A stretch of 50,611 nucleotides of DNA from Bacteroidota bacterium. GTDB lineage: Bacteria > Bacteroidota > Bacteroidia > Chitinophagales > Chitinophagaceae. Below the pieces are notes generated by a model. The model was given only the letters and a program-made list of their open reading frames with translations. It made no database searches and had not been told where the DNA came from. Positions 9,550 to 18,909 of the stretch are shown here, piece after piece. Position 1 is the stretch's first letter. Each line of letters begins with the position of its first letter. The stretch lies in assembly GCA_003175935.1 (NCBI GenBank), contig PSRI01000252.1:1-50611 (forward strand), written 5' to 3'. The translations under genes were made by a program, and so were the position numbers.

Positions 9550-10097
9550 TCAGTGGCAGTTTGGGAGGAAGAAGAATCTCACCGCCTGCGGATATGCCAT
9601 ATACCCGTCCTACAACAGATATTGCTAAAGAGGGACTGTTTAATATCATTTCAAACAATCTGGATATTGAGGAATTAAAGACTTTGGATCTATTTGGAGG
9701 GACAGGAAGCATAAGCTTTGAACTTGCTTCACGAGGCGCAAAAGACCTTACCATTATTGAAAAGGATCAGAAAATGTACGAGTTCATTAAAAAAACATCT
9801 GATCAGCTGGCACTGAAAAATTTCAAAGTTTTGAGGATGGATGTATTTAAGTTTCTCGAATCGTGCGTAGATAAATTCGACTTCGCATTTGCAGGCCCTC
9901 CATATGCACTGGGAAATATTGATGATCTTCCCATTTTAGTTTTTCAGCAACAAATTTTGAAGGAAGGCGGTTGGTTTGTCCTGGAACACACGCCAAGGAA
10001 TAATTATGAAAGTTTTGAATTTTTCAGAACTGCCAGAACCTATGGGACCACTGTATTTTCGATTTTTGTAAATCGTCCTAAACCTCGATCAGAATAA
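9540..10097 (+). CDS. rsmD: 16S rRNA (guanine966-N2)-methyltransferase, RsmD family
   Basis: RsmD methylates G966 of 16S rRNA with SAM. The 185-residue product has the family opening MRIISGSLGGRRI, the TRPTTDIAKEGLFNI segment and the SAM-binding loop LDLFGGTGS (49-57). The catalytic motif, normally (D/N)PPY/F, reads AGPPYA with G119 in place of the acidic or amide residue. The rest of the fold is intact and in frame. It overlaps the DUF3822 gene by 10 bases and lies 18 bases before bioD. The family is clear; activity is less certain because of G119. Confidence 0.88.
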   Translation: MRIISGSLGGRRISPPADMPYTRPTTDIAKEGLFNIISNNLDIEELKTLDLFGGTGSISFELASRGAKDLTIIEKDQKMYEFIKKTSDQLALKNFKVLRMDVFKFLESCVDKFDFAFAGPPYALGNIDDLPILVFQQQILKEGGWFVLEHTPRNNYESFEFFRTARTYGTTVFSIFVNRPKPRSE

Positions 10098-10115
10098 TAT
10101 TTTCAATTCTTTATA

Positions 10116-10796
10116 TTGGAACCAATAGTATTTTTTGTAACCGGTATCGGAACAGGAATTGGCAAGACTGTTTGCGCAGCTATAATAGCTGAGAGCCTTG
10201 GTTATGATTATTGGAAGCCTGTGCAGGCCGGCTTTGAAGATGGAACGGATACTGAGTGGGTCAAAACAGTTATTACTGATGGCAGTCAAAGAGTACACGC
10301 TGAATCGTATAAACTTAAAATGCCTGCATCTCCACATATTGCGGCAAGAGAGGAATCTCTGAAAATTTCGCTACCTAAAATTAAATCTGATTTTGAATCA
10401 ATACGGAAAAAGATCACGGACAAAAAACAAGGACTCGTTATTGAAGGAGCAGGGGGTTTACTTGTACCGCTAAACGAAAATGAATTTGTCATTGATTTGG
10501 CACAATCTTTAAATGCGAAATTGATACTGGTTAGTAAGAACTATCTCGGAAGTATCAATCATTCCCTTTTGACGGCTTCCGTAATTAAAAGCCGTGGAAT
10601 TCCTGTAGAAGGTTGGATTTTCAATGACCAGTTCATGAATTATGAAAAGGAAATTGTAGAATGGACTGGTTATCCCAATTTGGGATCCATACCACGTACT
10701 TCAAATCTTAATAGTAATTTTATTAGCGAGCAGGCTTCGAAAATCAGGGCCAATTTTTTTCAACATGAAGAAAAAGGAAATCCGCCAAAAATATAG
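10116..10796 (+). CDS. bioD: dethiobiotin synthetase
   Basis: BioD closes the ureido ring of dethiobiotin from DAPA, CO2 and ATP. The 226-residue product shows the P-loop GIGTGIGKT (10-18), WKPVQAG with K34, KLKMPASPHIAARE and EGAGGLLVPL (110-119), all in family order. The start appears to be TTG at 10116, since no in-frame ATG precedes the P-loop strand. No other biotin genes are in the window. The 3' end overlaps the cyclo-ligase gene by 32 bases in another frame, so the two are probably co-translated. Confidence 0.9.
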   Translation: MEPIVFFVTGIGTGIGKTVCAAIIAESLGYDYWKPVQAGFEDGTDTEWVKTVITDGSQRVHAESYKLKMPASPHIAAREESLKISLPKIKSDFESIRKKITDKKQGLVIEGAGGLLVPLNENEFVIDLAQSLNAKLILVSKNYLGSINHSLLTASVIKSRGIPVEGWIFNDQFMNYEKEIVEWTGYPNLGSIPRTSNLNSNFISEQASKIRANFFQHEEKGNPPKI

Positions 10797-11334
10797 GGAA
10801 CTTAGAAAAGAGCTTAGCGACCCGGCCCTTGAAAAATTGCAGGATTTATTATTGATTCGATTTCAGCAATTGCAGTTGCCATTCCTTAATTATGTGCATG
10901 TTTATTTGCCCATGGACCATCACCGCGAGCCCGATACTTTTCACCTAGTGGAATACCTGAAGTTTAGAAATCCTGGCATTAATATCGTGATTCCGAAAAC
11001 AGATTTTAAGAAGAACCTGTTTGAGAATATTTTGTACACAGATGAAACTGAACTGGTGAAGAATGAATATAATATACTGGAACCTGCGAATGGAGAGCGC
11101 ATTGATGCGGATTTGATGGATTTAATATTGGTTCCCCTACTTGCGTTTGACCGTTCGGGAAACAGGGTGGGATATGGAAAAGGTTTTTATGACAGATTTC
11201 TTTCTACATGTCGCGCGGATGCACTAAAAGTTGGTATTTCGTTTTTTGAACCACTTGATCATATTGATGATACTGACGATTTTGATATACCTTTAACGCA
11301 CTGCGTAACTCCAGAAAGGATATATGAATTTTAG
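10765..11334 (+). CDS. 5-formyltetrahydrofolate cyclo-ligase
   Basis: This enzyme uses ATP to turn 5-formyl-THF into 5,10-methenyl-THF. The 189-residue product has the basic N-terminal helix KKKEIRQKYRELRKEL, the strand LILVPLLAFDRSGN and the ATP-binding signature RVGYGKGFYDRF (133-144). The N-terminus overlaps bioD by 32 bases and the C-terminus overlaps lpxK by 11 bases, which makes it part of one compact transcription unit. Confidence 0.92.
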   Translation: MKKKEIRQKYRELRKELSDPALEKLQDLLLIRFQQLQLPFLNYVHVYLPMDHHREPDTFHLVEYLKFRNPGINIVIPKTDFKKNLFENILYTDETELVKNEYNILEPANGERIDADLMDLILVPLLAFDRSGNRVGYGKGFYDRFLSTCRADALKVGISFFEPLDHIDDTDDFDIPLTHCVTPERIYEF

Positions 11335-12409
11335 TTCAATTTGGCTGAGGTCATTCCGCGTTTTGTTATTTCCGTTTGCGCTTGTATACGGACTCATTAT
11401 AATCATTCGAAATTACCTGTACGACAAAAATATTATCAGAGCTGTGGAATTTAATTTCCCGGTGCTATGTGTGGGAAATTTAAGTGTTGGTGGCACTGGT
11501 AAATCACCCATGGTAGAATATTTGCTTCGTTTACTCACGTATCAGTTCCAGGTTGCAACTTTAAGCAGAGGGTATAAAAGAAAAACCCGGGGCTATGTAT
11601 TGGCAAATGACCAAACTACGGCAATTGATATTGGTGATGAGCCCATGCAGTTTCATATTAAATTCCCTGAAGTGGCGGTTGCTGTAGGAGAGGAAAGAAG
11701 CGTTGTAATTCCCCAACTTTTGTATGATTGTGATGATATAGACGTAATTATTCTCGATGACGCCTTTCAGCACAGAGCTATAAAGCCTGGATTTAATATC
11801 TTACTAACGGATTATAACAATTTATTTACAAGAGATTTTTTTCTCCCCAGCGGAGATCTGCGAGATGCAAGGTCAAGCTATAAGCGTGCAGATATTATCA
11901 TCATAACCAAATGCGCACAGGATCTTCCCCTGCAGGAAAAGAAGAGCCTGACAGCCGAAATTGACCTATTGCCTCATCAGCAATTATTTTTCACTGGAAT
12001 TCATTATGGAGCACCTTACCATATCATTTCGCATGCCATCAAACACTTAAACAGAAACTCCGAAGTATTGCTGGTTTGTGGAATTGCAAATCCCGAACCG
12101 CTTAATAATTATTTGCAGCACACAACAAAAACATACGAAGCCATTTATTTCAATGATCATCATATTTTCAGAATTGATGACCTGAATGAAATTCGCAGGC
12201 GTTTCGACAGGATTAAGGCTTCAGACAAAATCATTATTACCACAGAAAAAGACGCAGTTCGGCTTATCAAATTTGCAGGACATTTAAAAGATATCCCGAT
12301 TTATGTGCTTCCAATTGAGACGAATTTCCTTTTTAATGAGGCAGCGCGGTTTAATGATTTAATCGTTACATTCATTAAAGACTTTGCTAACAAGAATCAA
12401 TCAAATTAA
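11324..12409 (+). CDS. lpxK: tetraacyldisaccharide 4'-kinase
   Basis: LpxK phosphorylates the lipid A disaccharide at the inner membrane. The 361-residue protein has an N-terminal membrane helix (about 11-30), the Walker A GNLSVGGTGKSP (51-62) and the motifs TLSRGYKRKT, GDEPMQ, VILDDAFQHR, LLTDYNN and ITTEKDAVRL expected of the family. Its stop TAA shares one base with the ATG of the RNase R gene. The presence of lpxK implies a Gram-negative outer membrane with lipid A. Confidence 0.94.
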   Translation: MNFSSIWLRSFRVLLFPFALVYGLIIIIRNYLYDKNIIRAVEFNFPVLCVGNLSVGGTGKSPMVEYLLRLLTYQFQVATLSRGYKRKTRGYVLANDQTTAIDIGDEPMQFHIKFPEVAVAVGEERSVVIPQLLYDCDDIDVIILDDAFQHRAIKPGFNILLTDYNNLFTRDFFLPSGDLRDARSSYKRADIIIITKCAQDLPLQEKKSLTAEIDLLPHQQLFFTGIHYGAPYHIISHAIKHLNRNSEVLLVCGIANPEPLNNYLQHTTKTYEAIYFNDHHIFRIDDLNEIRRRFDRIKASDKIIITTEKDAVRLIKFAGHLKDIPIYVLPIETNFLFNEAARFNDLIVTFIKDFANKNQSN

Positions 12410-14415
12410 TGGGTAGAAAACACGGAAAAAAAACTAAGAACAGAGAAAGTTCGCACACGTATATAGGAACGCTTGATGTTACTCGTTCAGGTGTCGGTTA
12501 TGTAATTGTTGAAAATCAAAAGAAAGACATTTTCGTAAGACCCCAGGATTTTAATCGTTCATTACACGGGGACAGGGTGAAAGTAAAAGTGACCAAGGAG
12601 AATTTTAGGACCGGCAGAATGGAGGGACAAATTATTGAAGTCATTGAAAGAAAGAGAACGGAATACATTGGGCACCTTGAAGTGAATGAAGATTTTGCAT
12701 TTTTTATACCTGAAAAAGGAAAAGGAATGCCGGATATTTTTATTCCAGCTAATAAATTGAATGGGGCAAAAGATGGTGACAGGGTTTTAGCCAGATTGCT
12801 TGAATGGAATAAAAAAGATAAAAATCCCAACGGTGAGGTAGTTAATCTACTTTCCGCATTGAACCTGAGTGATCTTTCCATGAAAGAAATCCTGGTTGAA
12901 GCGGGATTCCCACTTGAATTTGATGATGAAGCACTGGAAGAATCTGAGCGAATTCCTGATAAAATTCCTGAAAGTGAAATAAAAAAGCGGAAAGATGTTC
13001 GCCCTGTACTCACATTTACTATCGATCCCGCCGATGCAAAAGATTTTGATGATGCGATTAGCTTCAGGAAATTAAAAAATGGCAATTACGAAATTGGCGT
13101 TCACATTGCAGACGTAAGTCATTATGTGGAAACCGATACTGCTCTGGATAAAGACGCCTATCTGCGTGCTACCTCTGTTTATCTCCCAGACCGCGTATTA
13201 CCAATGTTGCCTGAAAGGATTTCCAATGAATTGTGCTCGTTAAGGCCCCAGGAAGATAAGCTCACTTTTTCAGCCATATTTCAAATTTCACCTAAAGCTG
13301 AGGTAAAACAGCACTGGTTAGGTCGTACCGTCATACATTCTAATCACCGATTTACTTATGAAGAAGTTCAGGAAATAATTGAAAATAAGAATGGGATTTA
13401 CCTGGAAGAGATCACCATACTAAATGATATTGCACAAAAACTAAGGAAACAAAGATTTAAAAATGGTGCGATCAATTTTTCCTCCCAGGAAGTGAGATTT
13501 AAACTTGACGAAAACGGCAAACCTGTTGGCATAGTAATAAAGGAAAGTAAAGAAGCTCACCAACTCATTGAAGAGTTAATGTTGCTGGCAAACAGAACTG
13601 TTGCTGAAAGAGCGTCTAAAGAAAAACAGGGAAAAAAGGAATTACCTTTTCCTTATCGTGTGCATGATACTCCGGACGAAGAAAAGCTTTTACCGTTTGT
13701 GGATTTCGCGAAGAAATTCGGACACAAATTCGATACCAAGACTCCTGAAGGAATTGCGAGCTCATTTAATAAAATGCTTCAGGAAGTTCAGGGCAAGCCT
13801 GAACAACACGTTTTGGAGCAATTGGGAATTCGAACTATGGCCAAAGCAATTTATACTTCGGAAAATATAGGGCATTATGGATTAGGCTTTGTGCATTATT
13901 GCCATTTCACATCACCTATTCGAAGGTATCCAGACATCATGGTTCACCGGCTCTTGCAGGAAATCCTCGACGGTAAACCAGAGGTTGACAAGAAGATGGA
14001 AAAAAAATGTCAGCATTGCAGTGAAAGGGAACGCGCAGCTATGGAGGCGGAGCGCGCTGCGAATAAATACAAGCAGGTTGAATATATGCAGCAATACCTT
14101 GGTGAAGAATTTGAAGGAATTATTAGTGGTGTAGCCAGTTTTGGCTTTTGGGTTGAAACGATATTGCACAAATGTGAGGGTCTGGTTAGTATCCAAAATT
14201 TGTTAGACTACGATGATTTTAGATTAGTGGAATCAGAATATTGTCTGGTTGGCAGGAGAAGTGGAAGGAGTTTCAGAATGGGTGATAAGGTTTGGATCAA
14301 GGTGATTTCTGGAAATTTGTCGAAGCGCCAATTGGATTATGACTGGGTGATTGCACCAGAGCACCTCAAAGAGGAGAAGGCAAAAGCAAAAGCGGAAAAA
14401 AAGAAAAATAAATAA
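12409..14415 (+). CDS. rnr: ribonuclease R
   Basis: RNase R is a processive 3'-5' exoribonuclease of the RNB family. The 668-residue product has cold-shock-like RNA-binding regions near the N-terminus and an RNB catalytic core with DPADAKDFDDAI (206-217), which holds the metal-binding aspartates. HFTSPIRRYPD follows, then a C-terminal S1 domain (about 560-640) and a lysine-rich tail. It is shorter than the E. coli enzyme (813 residues), chiefly because extended N- and C-terminal regions are missing. The start overlaps the lpxK stop by one base. Confidence 0.93.
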   Translation: MGRKHGKKTKNRESSHTYIGTLDVTRSGVGYVIVENQKKDIFVRPQDFNRSLHGDRVKVKVTKENFRTGRMEGQIIEVIERKRTEYIGHLEVNEDFAFFIPEKGKGMPDIFIPANKLNGAKDGDRVLARLLEWNKKDKNPNGEVVNLLSALNLSDLSMKEILVEAGFPLEFDDEALEESERIPDKIPESEIKKRKDVRPVLTFTIDPADAKDFDDAISFRKLKNGNYEIGVHIADVSHYVETDTALDKDAYLRATSVYLPDRVLPMLPERISNELCSLRPQEDKLTFSAIFQISPKAEVKQHWLGRTVIHSNHRFTYEEVQEIIENKNGIYLEEITILNDIAQKLRKQRFKNGAINFSSQEVRFKLDENGKPVGIVIKESKEAHQLIEELMLLANRTVAERASKEKQGKKELPFPYRVHDTPDEEKLLPFVDFAKKFGHKFDTKTPEGIASSFNKMLQEVQGKPEQHVLEQLGIRTMAKAIYTSENIGHYGLGFVHYCHFTSPIRRYPDIMVHRLLQEILDGKPEVDKKMEKKCQHCSERERAAMEAERAANKYKQVEYMQQYLGEEFEGIISGVASFGFWVETILHKCEGLVSIQNLLDYDDFRLVESEYCLVGRRSGRSFRMGDKVWIKVISGNLSKRQLDYDWVIAPEHLKEEKAKAKAEKKKNK

Positions 14416-14447
14416 TCGCGTCAATTGAACTGAACCAATCGATTTTC

Positions 14448-15413
14448 ATGCATTCATTTCCTGAACTATACGAAATATTTGAAAAGAGATTTGATCAGAG
14501 ACATTTCCCTCAGCAACCGGGTAGTCTCTATGATCCCGCGCACTATTTCCTGGGTATTGGTGGTAAACGCATCAGACCCGTTATGTGTTTAATGGGGAAT
14601 GAATTGTTTGATGAAATAAACCCCGATACCTGGCATGTTGCCACTGCAATTGAATTATTTCACAATTTCACTTTGATTCATGATGATATCATGGATAAGG
14701 CTCCATTGAGAAGAGGAATGGAAACAGTGCATACTAAATATGGTGAAGCAACTGCTCTTCTGGCAGGTGATGTAATGATGGTTGTGGCCTATGATTATTT
14801 GAATAAAATTCATTCTTCGCAGATGCATAAGATCATCAGCCATTTTAATAATGCTGCGAAAGAGGTTTGTGAAGGACAGCAACTGGATATGGATTTTGAA
14901 CATCGAAAAGATGTTTCCATGAAGGAATACCTCAACATGATTTCACTAAAAACTTCTGTGTTACTTGCTGCCAGTCTCAAAATGGGAGCTATCCTGGGGG
15001 GAGCGGGTGAAGGAAACCAAAATCTACTTTACGAATTTGGAAAAAATCTTGGCATTGCATTTCAAATTCAGGATGATTACCTGGATGCATTTGGAGATCC
15101 CAATAAATTCGGCAAACAGGTAGGAGGAGATATCAAATCGAATAAAAAAACTTTTCTGTTGATTCATGCACTGGAAACAGCTACTCCCGAACAGGCCGGG
15201 GAAATTAGAAGATTAATGGAAACTAACGCTCCTGAAAAAGTTCCAGGTATATTAGATATTTTCAAAAAATGCAAAGTGGATTCCTGGGCGCTGGAATTGA
15301 AGGATAAATATTTGAATCTTGCATTGCAGAATCTGGAAGAGATTGCAGTTCTCGTGGCAAGAAAAAGACCACTGTGGGATTTAGCGCAGTTCCTTGTTCA
15401 AAGGGAATATTAA
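14448..15413 (+). CDS. polyprenyl diphosphate synthase
   Basis: This trans-isoprenyl diphosphate synthase family enzyme condenses allylic diphosphates with IPP. The 321-residue product shows GGKRIRP, the first aspartate-rich motif DDIMD (79-83) followed by KAPLRRG, and the second motif DDYLD (209-213). The chain length cannot be decided with confidence; geranylgeranyl or longer products are plausible for quinone synthesis. It lies 32 bases after rnr and probably ends the housekeeping run, because a 152-base gap follows. Confidence 0.9.
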   Translation: MHSFPELYEIFEKRFDQRHFPQQPGSLYDPAHYFLGIGGKRIRPVMCLMGNELFDEINPDTWHVATAIELFHNFTLIHDDIMDKAPLRRGMETVHTKYGEATALLAGDVMMVVAYDYLNKIHSSQMHKIISHFNNAAKEVCEGQQLDMDFEHRKDVSMKEYLNMISLKTSVLLAASLKMGAILGGAGEGNQNLLYEFGKNLGIAFQIQDDYLDAFGDPNKFGKQVGGDIKSNKKTFLLIHALETATPEQAGEIRRLMETNAPEKVPGILDIFKKCKVDSWALELKDKYLNLALQNLEEIAVLVARKRPLWDLAQFLVQREY

Positions 15414-15565
15414 CAGGCCGAAGTCTAATTAAGAATTACTTCGCGCAAAATTCAGGAATGGACTTTAGAACGCTTCCTTTCTATACTATTCTTGTGTTCC
15501 TCCGTTTATTCTCATTTAACCAATTTTCCCTATTTTGTTCCCTAATCCCGGATTAAATTTTACAC

Positions 15566-17272
15566 ATGTCTAATTCCCTGTTTAGAAAAAAGTCGATCTC
15601 CAGAATTTTGAAAGAATCAGAAGACGGTCTCACTGACGCACATAGTGCCGGTGGACTGAATAAGGTTTTGGGGGTAAGGGACCTTACATTCATGGGAATT
15701 GCGGCGGTTGTAGGAGCGGGCATTTTCTCTACTATAGGGAAAGCATCTTTCGATGGCGGACCTGGTATTTCCCTTCTTTTTGTCATAACTGCTGTTACCT
15801 GCGGGTTTTCTGCTCTTTGTTATGCAGAATTTGCGAGCAGGGTTCCCATTGCGGGTAGCGCTTATACTTATGCGTATGTATCCTTTGGCGAACTTATTGC
15901 CTGGATCATTGGCTGGGCACTTATTTTAGAATATGCAATTGGCAACATCGTTGTAGCAATTTCCTGGAGCGGATATTTTAATAATCTTCTGGTTGGATTT
16001 GGTATTCATCTTCCTGGCTGGTTACTTACTGATCCCAACACAGCACATCGCATGTACCTCGATGCAAGTGCAGCAAGTGCGGCAGGACGAACACTAACGG
16101 ACAAAATGAAATTTGCCATTGATTCGTGGAACAATGCTCCCGTAATTGCGGGCAAGCATATTTTTATGAATTTACCGGCATTCATTATTGTTTGTTTGAT
16201 TAGCTGCTTAACCTATATCGGTATAAAAGAAAGTAAAAAGAGTACCAACTTAATGGTGATGTTTAAAATTGCAGTGATCATTTTTGTAATTGTCCTGGGA
16301 TTCTTTTTCGTTGATAAGGGCAATTGGAACCCATTCTTCCCTAATGGATTTGATGGTGTCCTCAAAGGTGTTTCTGCGGTTTTCTATGCATACATTGGAT
16401 TTGATGCCATTTCAACGACGGCTGAGGAATGCAGGAGTCCGCAAAGAGACCTGCCAAGGGGGATGCTATATTCACTTCTTATTTGTACGGTCCTTTATAT
16501 TTTGATTGCTTTGGTGCTTACGGGGATGGTTCATTATTCTGAATTGAATGTAACCGATCCTCTTGCATTTGTTTTTGAGAGAGTGGGGCAAAAATGGATA
16601 GGATATATAGTTTCTATAAGTGCTGTTGTAGCCACTACCAGTGTATTATTAGTATTTCAATTGGGTCAGCCCAGAATTTGGATGAGCATGAGTCGTGACG
16701 GACTTTTGCCTCGCGCCTTTGGAAAAATTCATCCGAAATTTCACACGCCTTCGTTTTCAACGATAGTAACTGGAATCATAGTAGCAGTGCCAAGTTTATT
16801 TATGGAAAGCTCTTTAATGACTGACCTCACAAGTATTGGAACTTTGTTTGCATTCGTGTTGGTTTCAGGGGGTGTTTTAATGCTTCCAAAACTTGACGGA
16901 AATAATGCAAGCGGAAGATTCAGGTTGCCATATATTAATGGTCGTTTAATTGTACCCTTTCTTTACGCAATTTTTATTTTTGTTTTCAAATCTCGCATCA
17001 AAGATTCTTTCAGTAATATTTCTCACGAAAATTTGCAGGAAGTGTTGTTCCTGATTTTTGTACTTGCCGCCACAATTCTTGCCATTCTTACGGTCGTAAG
17101 AAAATATTCATTAATACCCATACTTGGAGTTTTGTTCTGCGCCTATCTCCTCATAGAAATTCCAGCCATTTCATGGATGTGGTTCTTTATTTGGATGGCA
17201 ATCGGACTCACTATTTATTTTTTATTTGGTTATAAGAAAAGCAGACTGGCAACTCCCCCGGCTTCCAACTAA
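15566..17272 (+). CDS. APC-superfamily amino-acid permease (CAT type)
   Basis: The 568-residue membrane protein has about 12-14 hydrophobic segments. The first helix has GIAAVVGAGIFSTIGKA, the substrate-binding unwound helix of the amino acid-polyamine-organocation superfamily, followed by FSALCYAEFASRVP. Further marks are AYIGFDAISTTAEECRSPQRDLP and MSRDGLLPRAFGKIHPKF. These fit cationic-amino-acid-transporter-type permeases. The substrate is inferred from family only. It is transcribed alone, 152 bases after the prenyl synthase. Confidence 0.88.
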   Translation: MSNSLFRKKSISRILKESEDGLTDAHSAGGLNKVLGVRDLTFMGIAAVVGAGIFSTIGKASFDGGPGISLLFVITAVTCGFSALCYAEFASRVPIAGSAYTYAYVSFGELIAWIIGWALILEYAIGNIVVAISWSGYFNNLLVGFGIHLPGWLLTDPNTAHRMYLDASAASAAGRTLTDKMKFAIDSWNNAPVIAGKHIFMNLPAFIIVCLISCLTYIGIKESKKSTNLMVMFKIAVIIFVIVLGFFFVDKGNWNPFFPNGFDGVLKGVSAVFYAYIGFDAISTTAEECRSPQRDLPRGMLYSLLICTVLYILIALVLTGMVHYSELNVTDPLAFVFERVGQKWIGYIVSISAVVATTSVLLVFQLGQPRIWMSMSRDGLLPRAFGKIHPKFHTPSFSTIVTGIIVAVPSLFMESSLMTDLTSIGTLFAFVLVSGGVLMLPKLDGNNASGRFRLPYINGRLIVPFLYAIFIFVFKSRIKDSFSNISHENLQEVLFLIFVLAATILAILTVVRKYSLIPILGVLFCAYLLIEIPAISWMWFFIWMAIGLTIYFLFGYKKSRLATPPASN

Positions 17273-17345
17273 ATATTCAATTGGATTTACGCTAAAAATT
17301 GATTAAATTAGGTGAAGTTCTTTTCCTCACCTTAAATATTGCCAT

Positions 17346-17810
17346 ATGAATATCTTTCAACGGCTCGAAAAATGGGGTGACAACCACCATTCCAAATGGC
17401 TTGATATCATACGCATCGCACTGGGATTGGTATTATTCTTGAAAGGGGTGGAATTTATCAATAACATGGATAATCTGGTAAATCTTATGACCCAGAGTGC
17501 ATTCCTCGGCTCAATTTCTCTTGGAATCCTGGCTCACTACATTGTCTTTGCTCACATTGTGGGTGGATTACTCATTGCATTTGGATTGCTCACCAGGGTT
17601 GCATGTCTTGCGCAGATACCGATTCTGCTAGGTGCTGTCCTGTTTGTACATTCAAACCAGGGCATACTTAAACCCTATGATGGTTTATGGTTTGCTATTT
17701 TAGTTCTTGCACTTTTATTATTTTTCTTTGTCGATGGGAGCGGCCCCATTTCCGTTGATGCCTGGATGAAAAAACATCCTGAAAAGAGGGGAGGAGTTTT
17801 GAATAATTAG
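17346..17810 (+). CDS. DoxX-like small membrane protein
   Basis: The 154-residue product has four membrane segments. The first reads IIRIALGLVLFLKGVEFI, where an RxxLGxxF(L)xxG pattern starts DoxX/DoxD-type proteins. A second mark is FGLLTRVACLAQIPILLGAVLF. DoxX proteins are small quinone- or redox-associated membrane proteins of mostly unknown role. It is followed 27 bases later by a clear hairpin terminator. Confidence 0.7.
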   Translation: MNIFQRLEKWGDNHHSKWLDIIRIALGLVLFLKGVEFINNMDNLVNLMTQSAFLGSISLGILAHYIVFAHIVGGLLIAFGLLTRVACLAQIPILLGAVLFVHSNQGILKPYDGLWFAILVLALLLFFFVDGSGPISVDAWMKKHPEKRGGVLNN

Positions 17811-17837
17811 CTCTCTTTTTAACATAACCATTCATAC

Positions 17838-17869
17838 ATGCGCCGGATTATTTCCGGCGCATTATTTTT
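17838..17869 (+). terminator. intrinsic terminator after the DoxX-like gene
   Basis: ATGCGCCGGA (17838-17847) and TCCGGCGCAT (17853-17862) form a perfect 10-bp stem around the loop TTATT, followed by TATTTTT. The trailing TATTTTTG (17863-17870) also matches the Bacteroidota -7 box TAnnTTTG, 22 bases before the next gene. Confidence 0.85.
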
Positions 17870-17892
17870 GCAGAAGAATTGAAATACGTACT

Positions 17893-18909
17893 ATGAAATT
17901 TCAGGTTGGCGATAAAATTATATTGCTCCATTCTAACGAAGAAGGCGAAATCATTGATATTATCGATAATAAAATGGTAATGGTTAATGTGGATGGTGTA
18001 AAATTTCCGGCATATACAGATCAGATAGATTTTCCTTATTTCAAAAATTTTACCCAGAAAAAACCTGATCCTCCTAAATCAAAAAAATTTGTCGACAATC
18101 TTAAACCCGAAAGGCAACAATCTAAATTCAAATTAGACAAAGGTGTCTGGCTTGTATTTTTCCCAGTATTTGATAAGGATGTTTTTGACGATGATGTTGT
18201 TGAGACCCTTAAAATATATTTAGTCAATCAAACTTCAGATGCTCTCAAATTTACATACCTGGTCAATTATTTGGGAGATCCTGAATTTGAATTGAAAAAC
18301 GAAATAATCCCACATTCGGATTTTTATCTTCACGATATCGCCTTTGAAAGACTCAACGACGGCCCACGATTTGATTTTGAATTTTCTTTGTCTAAACCCG
18401 ACAGAAAAAAGTCAGACTATTTTGAAACAACCTTAAAACTCAGGGCTCGCCAGGTTTTTACCAAGATTGAAGAACTAAAGATGAAACAGGAAGCAAGCTT
18501 TTCTTATTTACTATTTGAGCATTATCCCGATAGGCCTCCAGAAGAATCTTTTGATTTGGGCAAGCTGGCAGCCAGCGGATATAAAGTTTATGAAGCAAAA
18601 AATTTTCGATCCAGCCTGGAGCCCGTTCGAACAGTGGTGGATCTGCATATTGAAAAACTGACTGATAGCTGGTCGAGGCTCAGTAATCTCGAAATGCTCG
18701 ATTTGCAGCTGAAAGCTTTTGAAAAATATTACGAACTGGCGCTACTTCATCATCAACCCATGCTAATAGTTGTCCATGGAGTTGGTACGGGCCGGCTAAG
18801 AGATGAAATTCATGATATACTTCGCAATAAAAAAGAAGTGAAGTCATTTGTGAATCAGTTCCATCCTTCCTTTGGTTATGGTTCCACTGAAATTTATTTT
18901 CAATACTAG
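17893..18909 (+). CDS. DUF2027 and Smr-domain protein
   Basis: The 338-residue protein starts with a small beta domain (FQVGDKIILLHSNEEGEIIDI). It continues with a DUF2027-like middle (about 80-200) and ends with an Smr domain (about 245-338) that shows VVDLHIEKL and the loop LIVVHGVGTGRLRDEIHDIL. Smr domains occur at the C-terminus of MutS2 and can cut or bind branched DNA or RNA on stalled ribosomes. The DUF2027-Smr arrangement is common in Bacteroidota but its substrate is not established. Confidence 0.85.
   Translation: MKFQVGDKIILLHSNEEGEIIDIIDNKMVMVNVDGVKFPAYTDQIDFPYFKNFTQKKPDPPKSKKFVDNLKPERQQSKFKLDKGVWLVFFPVFDKDVFDDDVVETLKIYLVNQTSDALKFTYLVNYLGDPEFELKNEIIPHSDFYLHDIAFERLNDGPRFDFEFSLSKPDRKKSDYFETTLKLRARQVFTKIEELKMKQEASFSYLLFEHYPDRPPEESFDLGKLAASGYKVYEAKNFRSSLEPVRTVVDLHIEKLTDSWSRLSNLEMLDLQLKAFEKYYELALLHHQPMLIVVHGVGTGRLRDEIHDILRNKKEVKSFVNQFHPSFGYGSTEIYFQY

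Noticed and set aside
12516-13085. 189-codon open frame antisense to RNase R
   Set aside because: Ser/Phe-rich shadow of a well-supported gene; no signal of its own.
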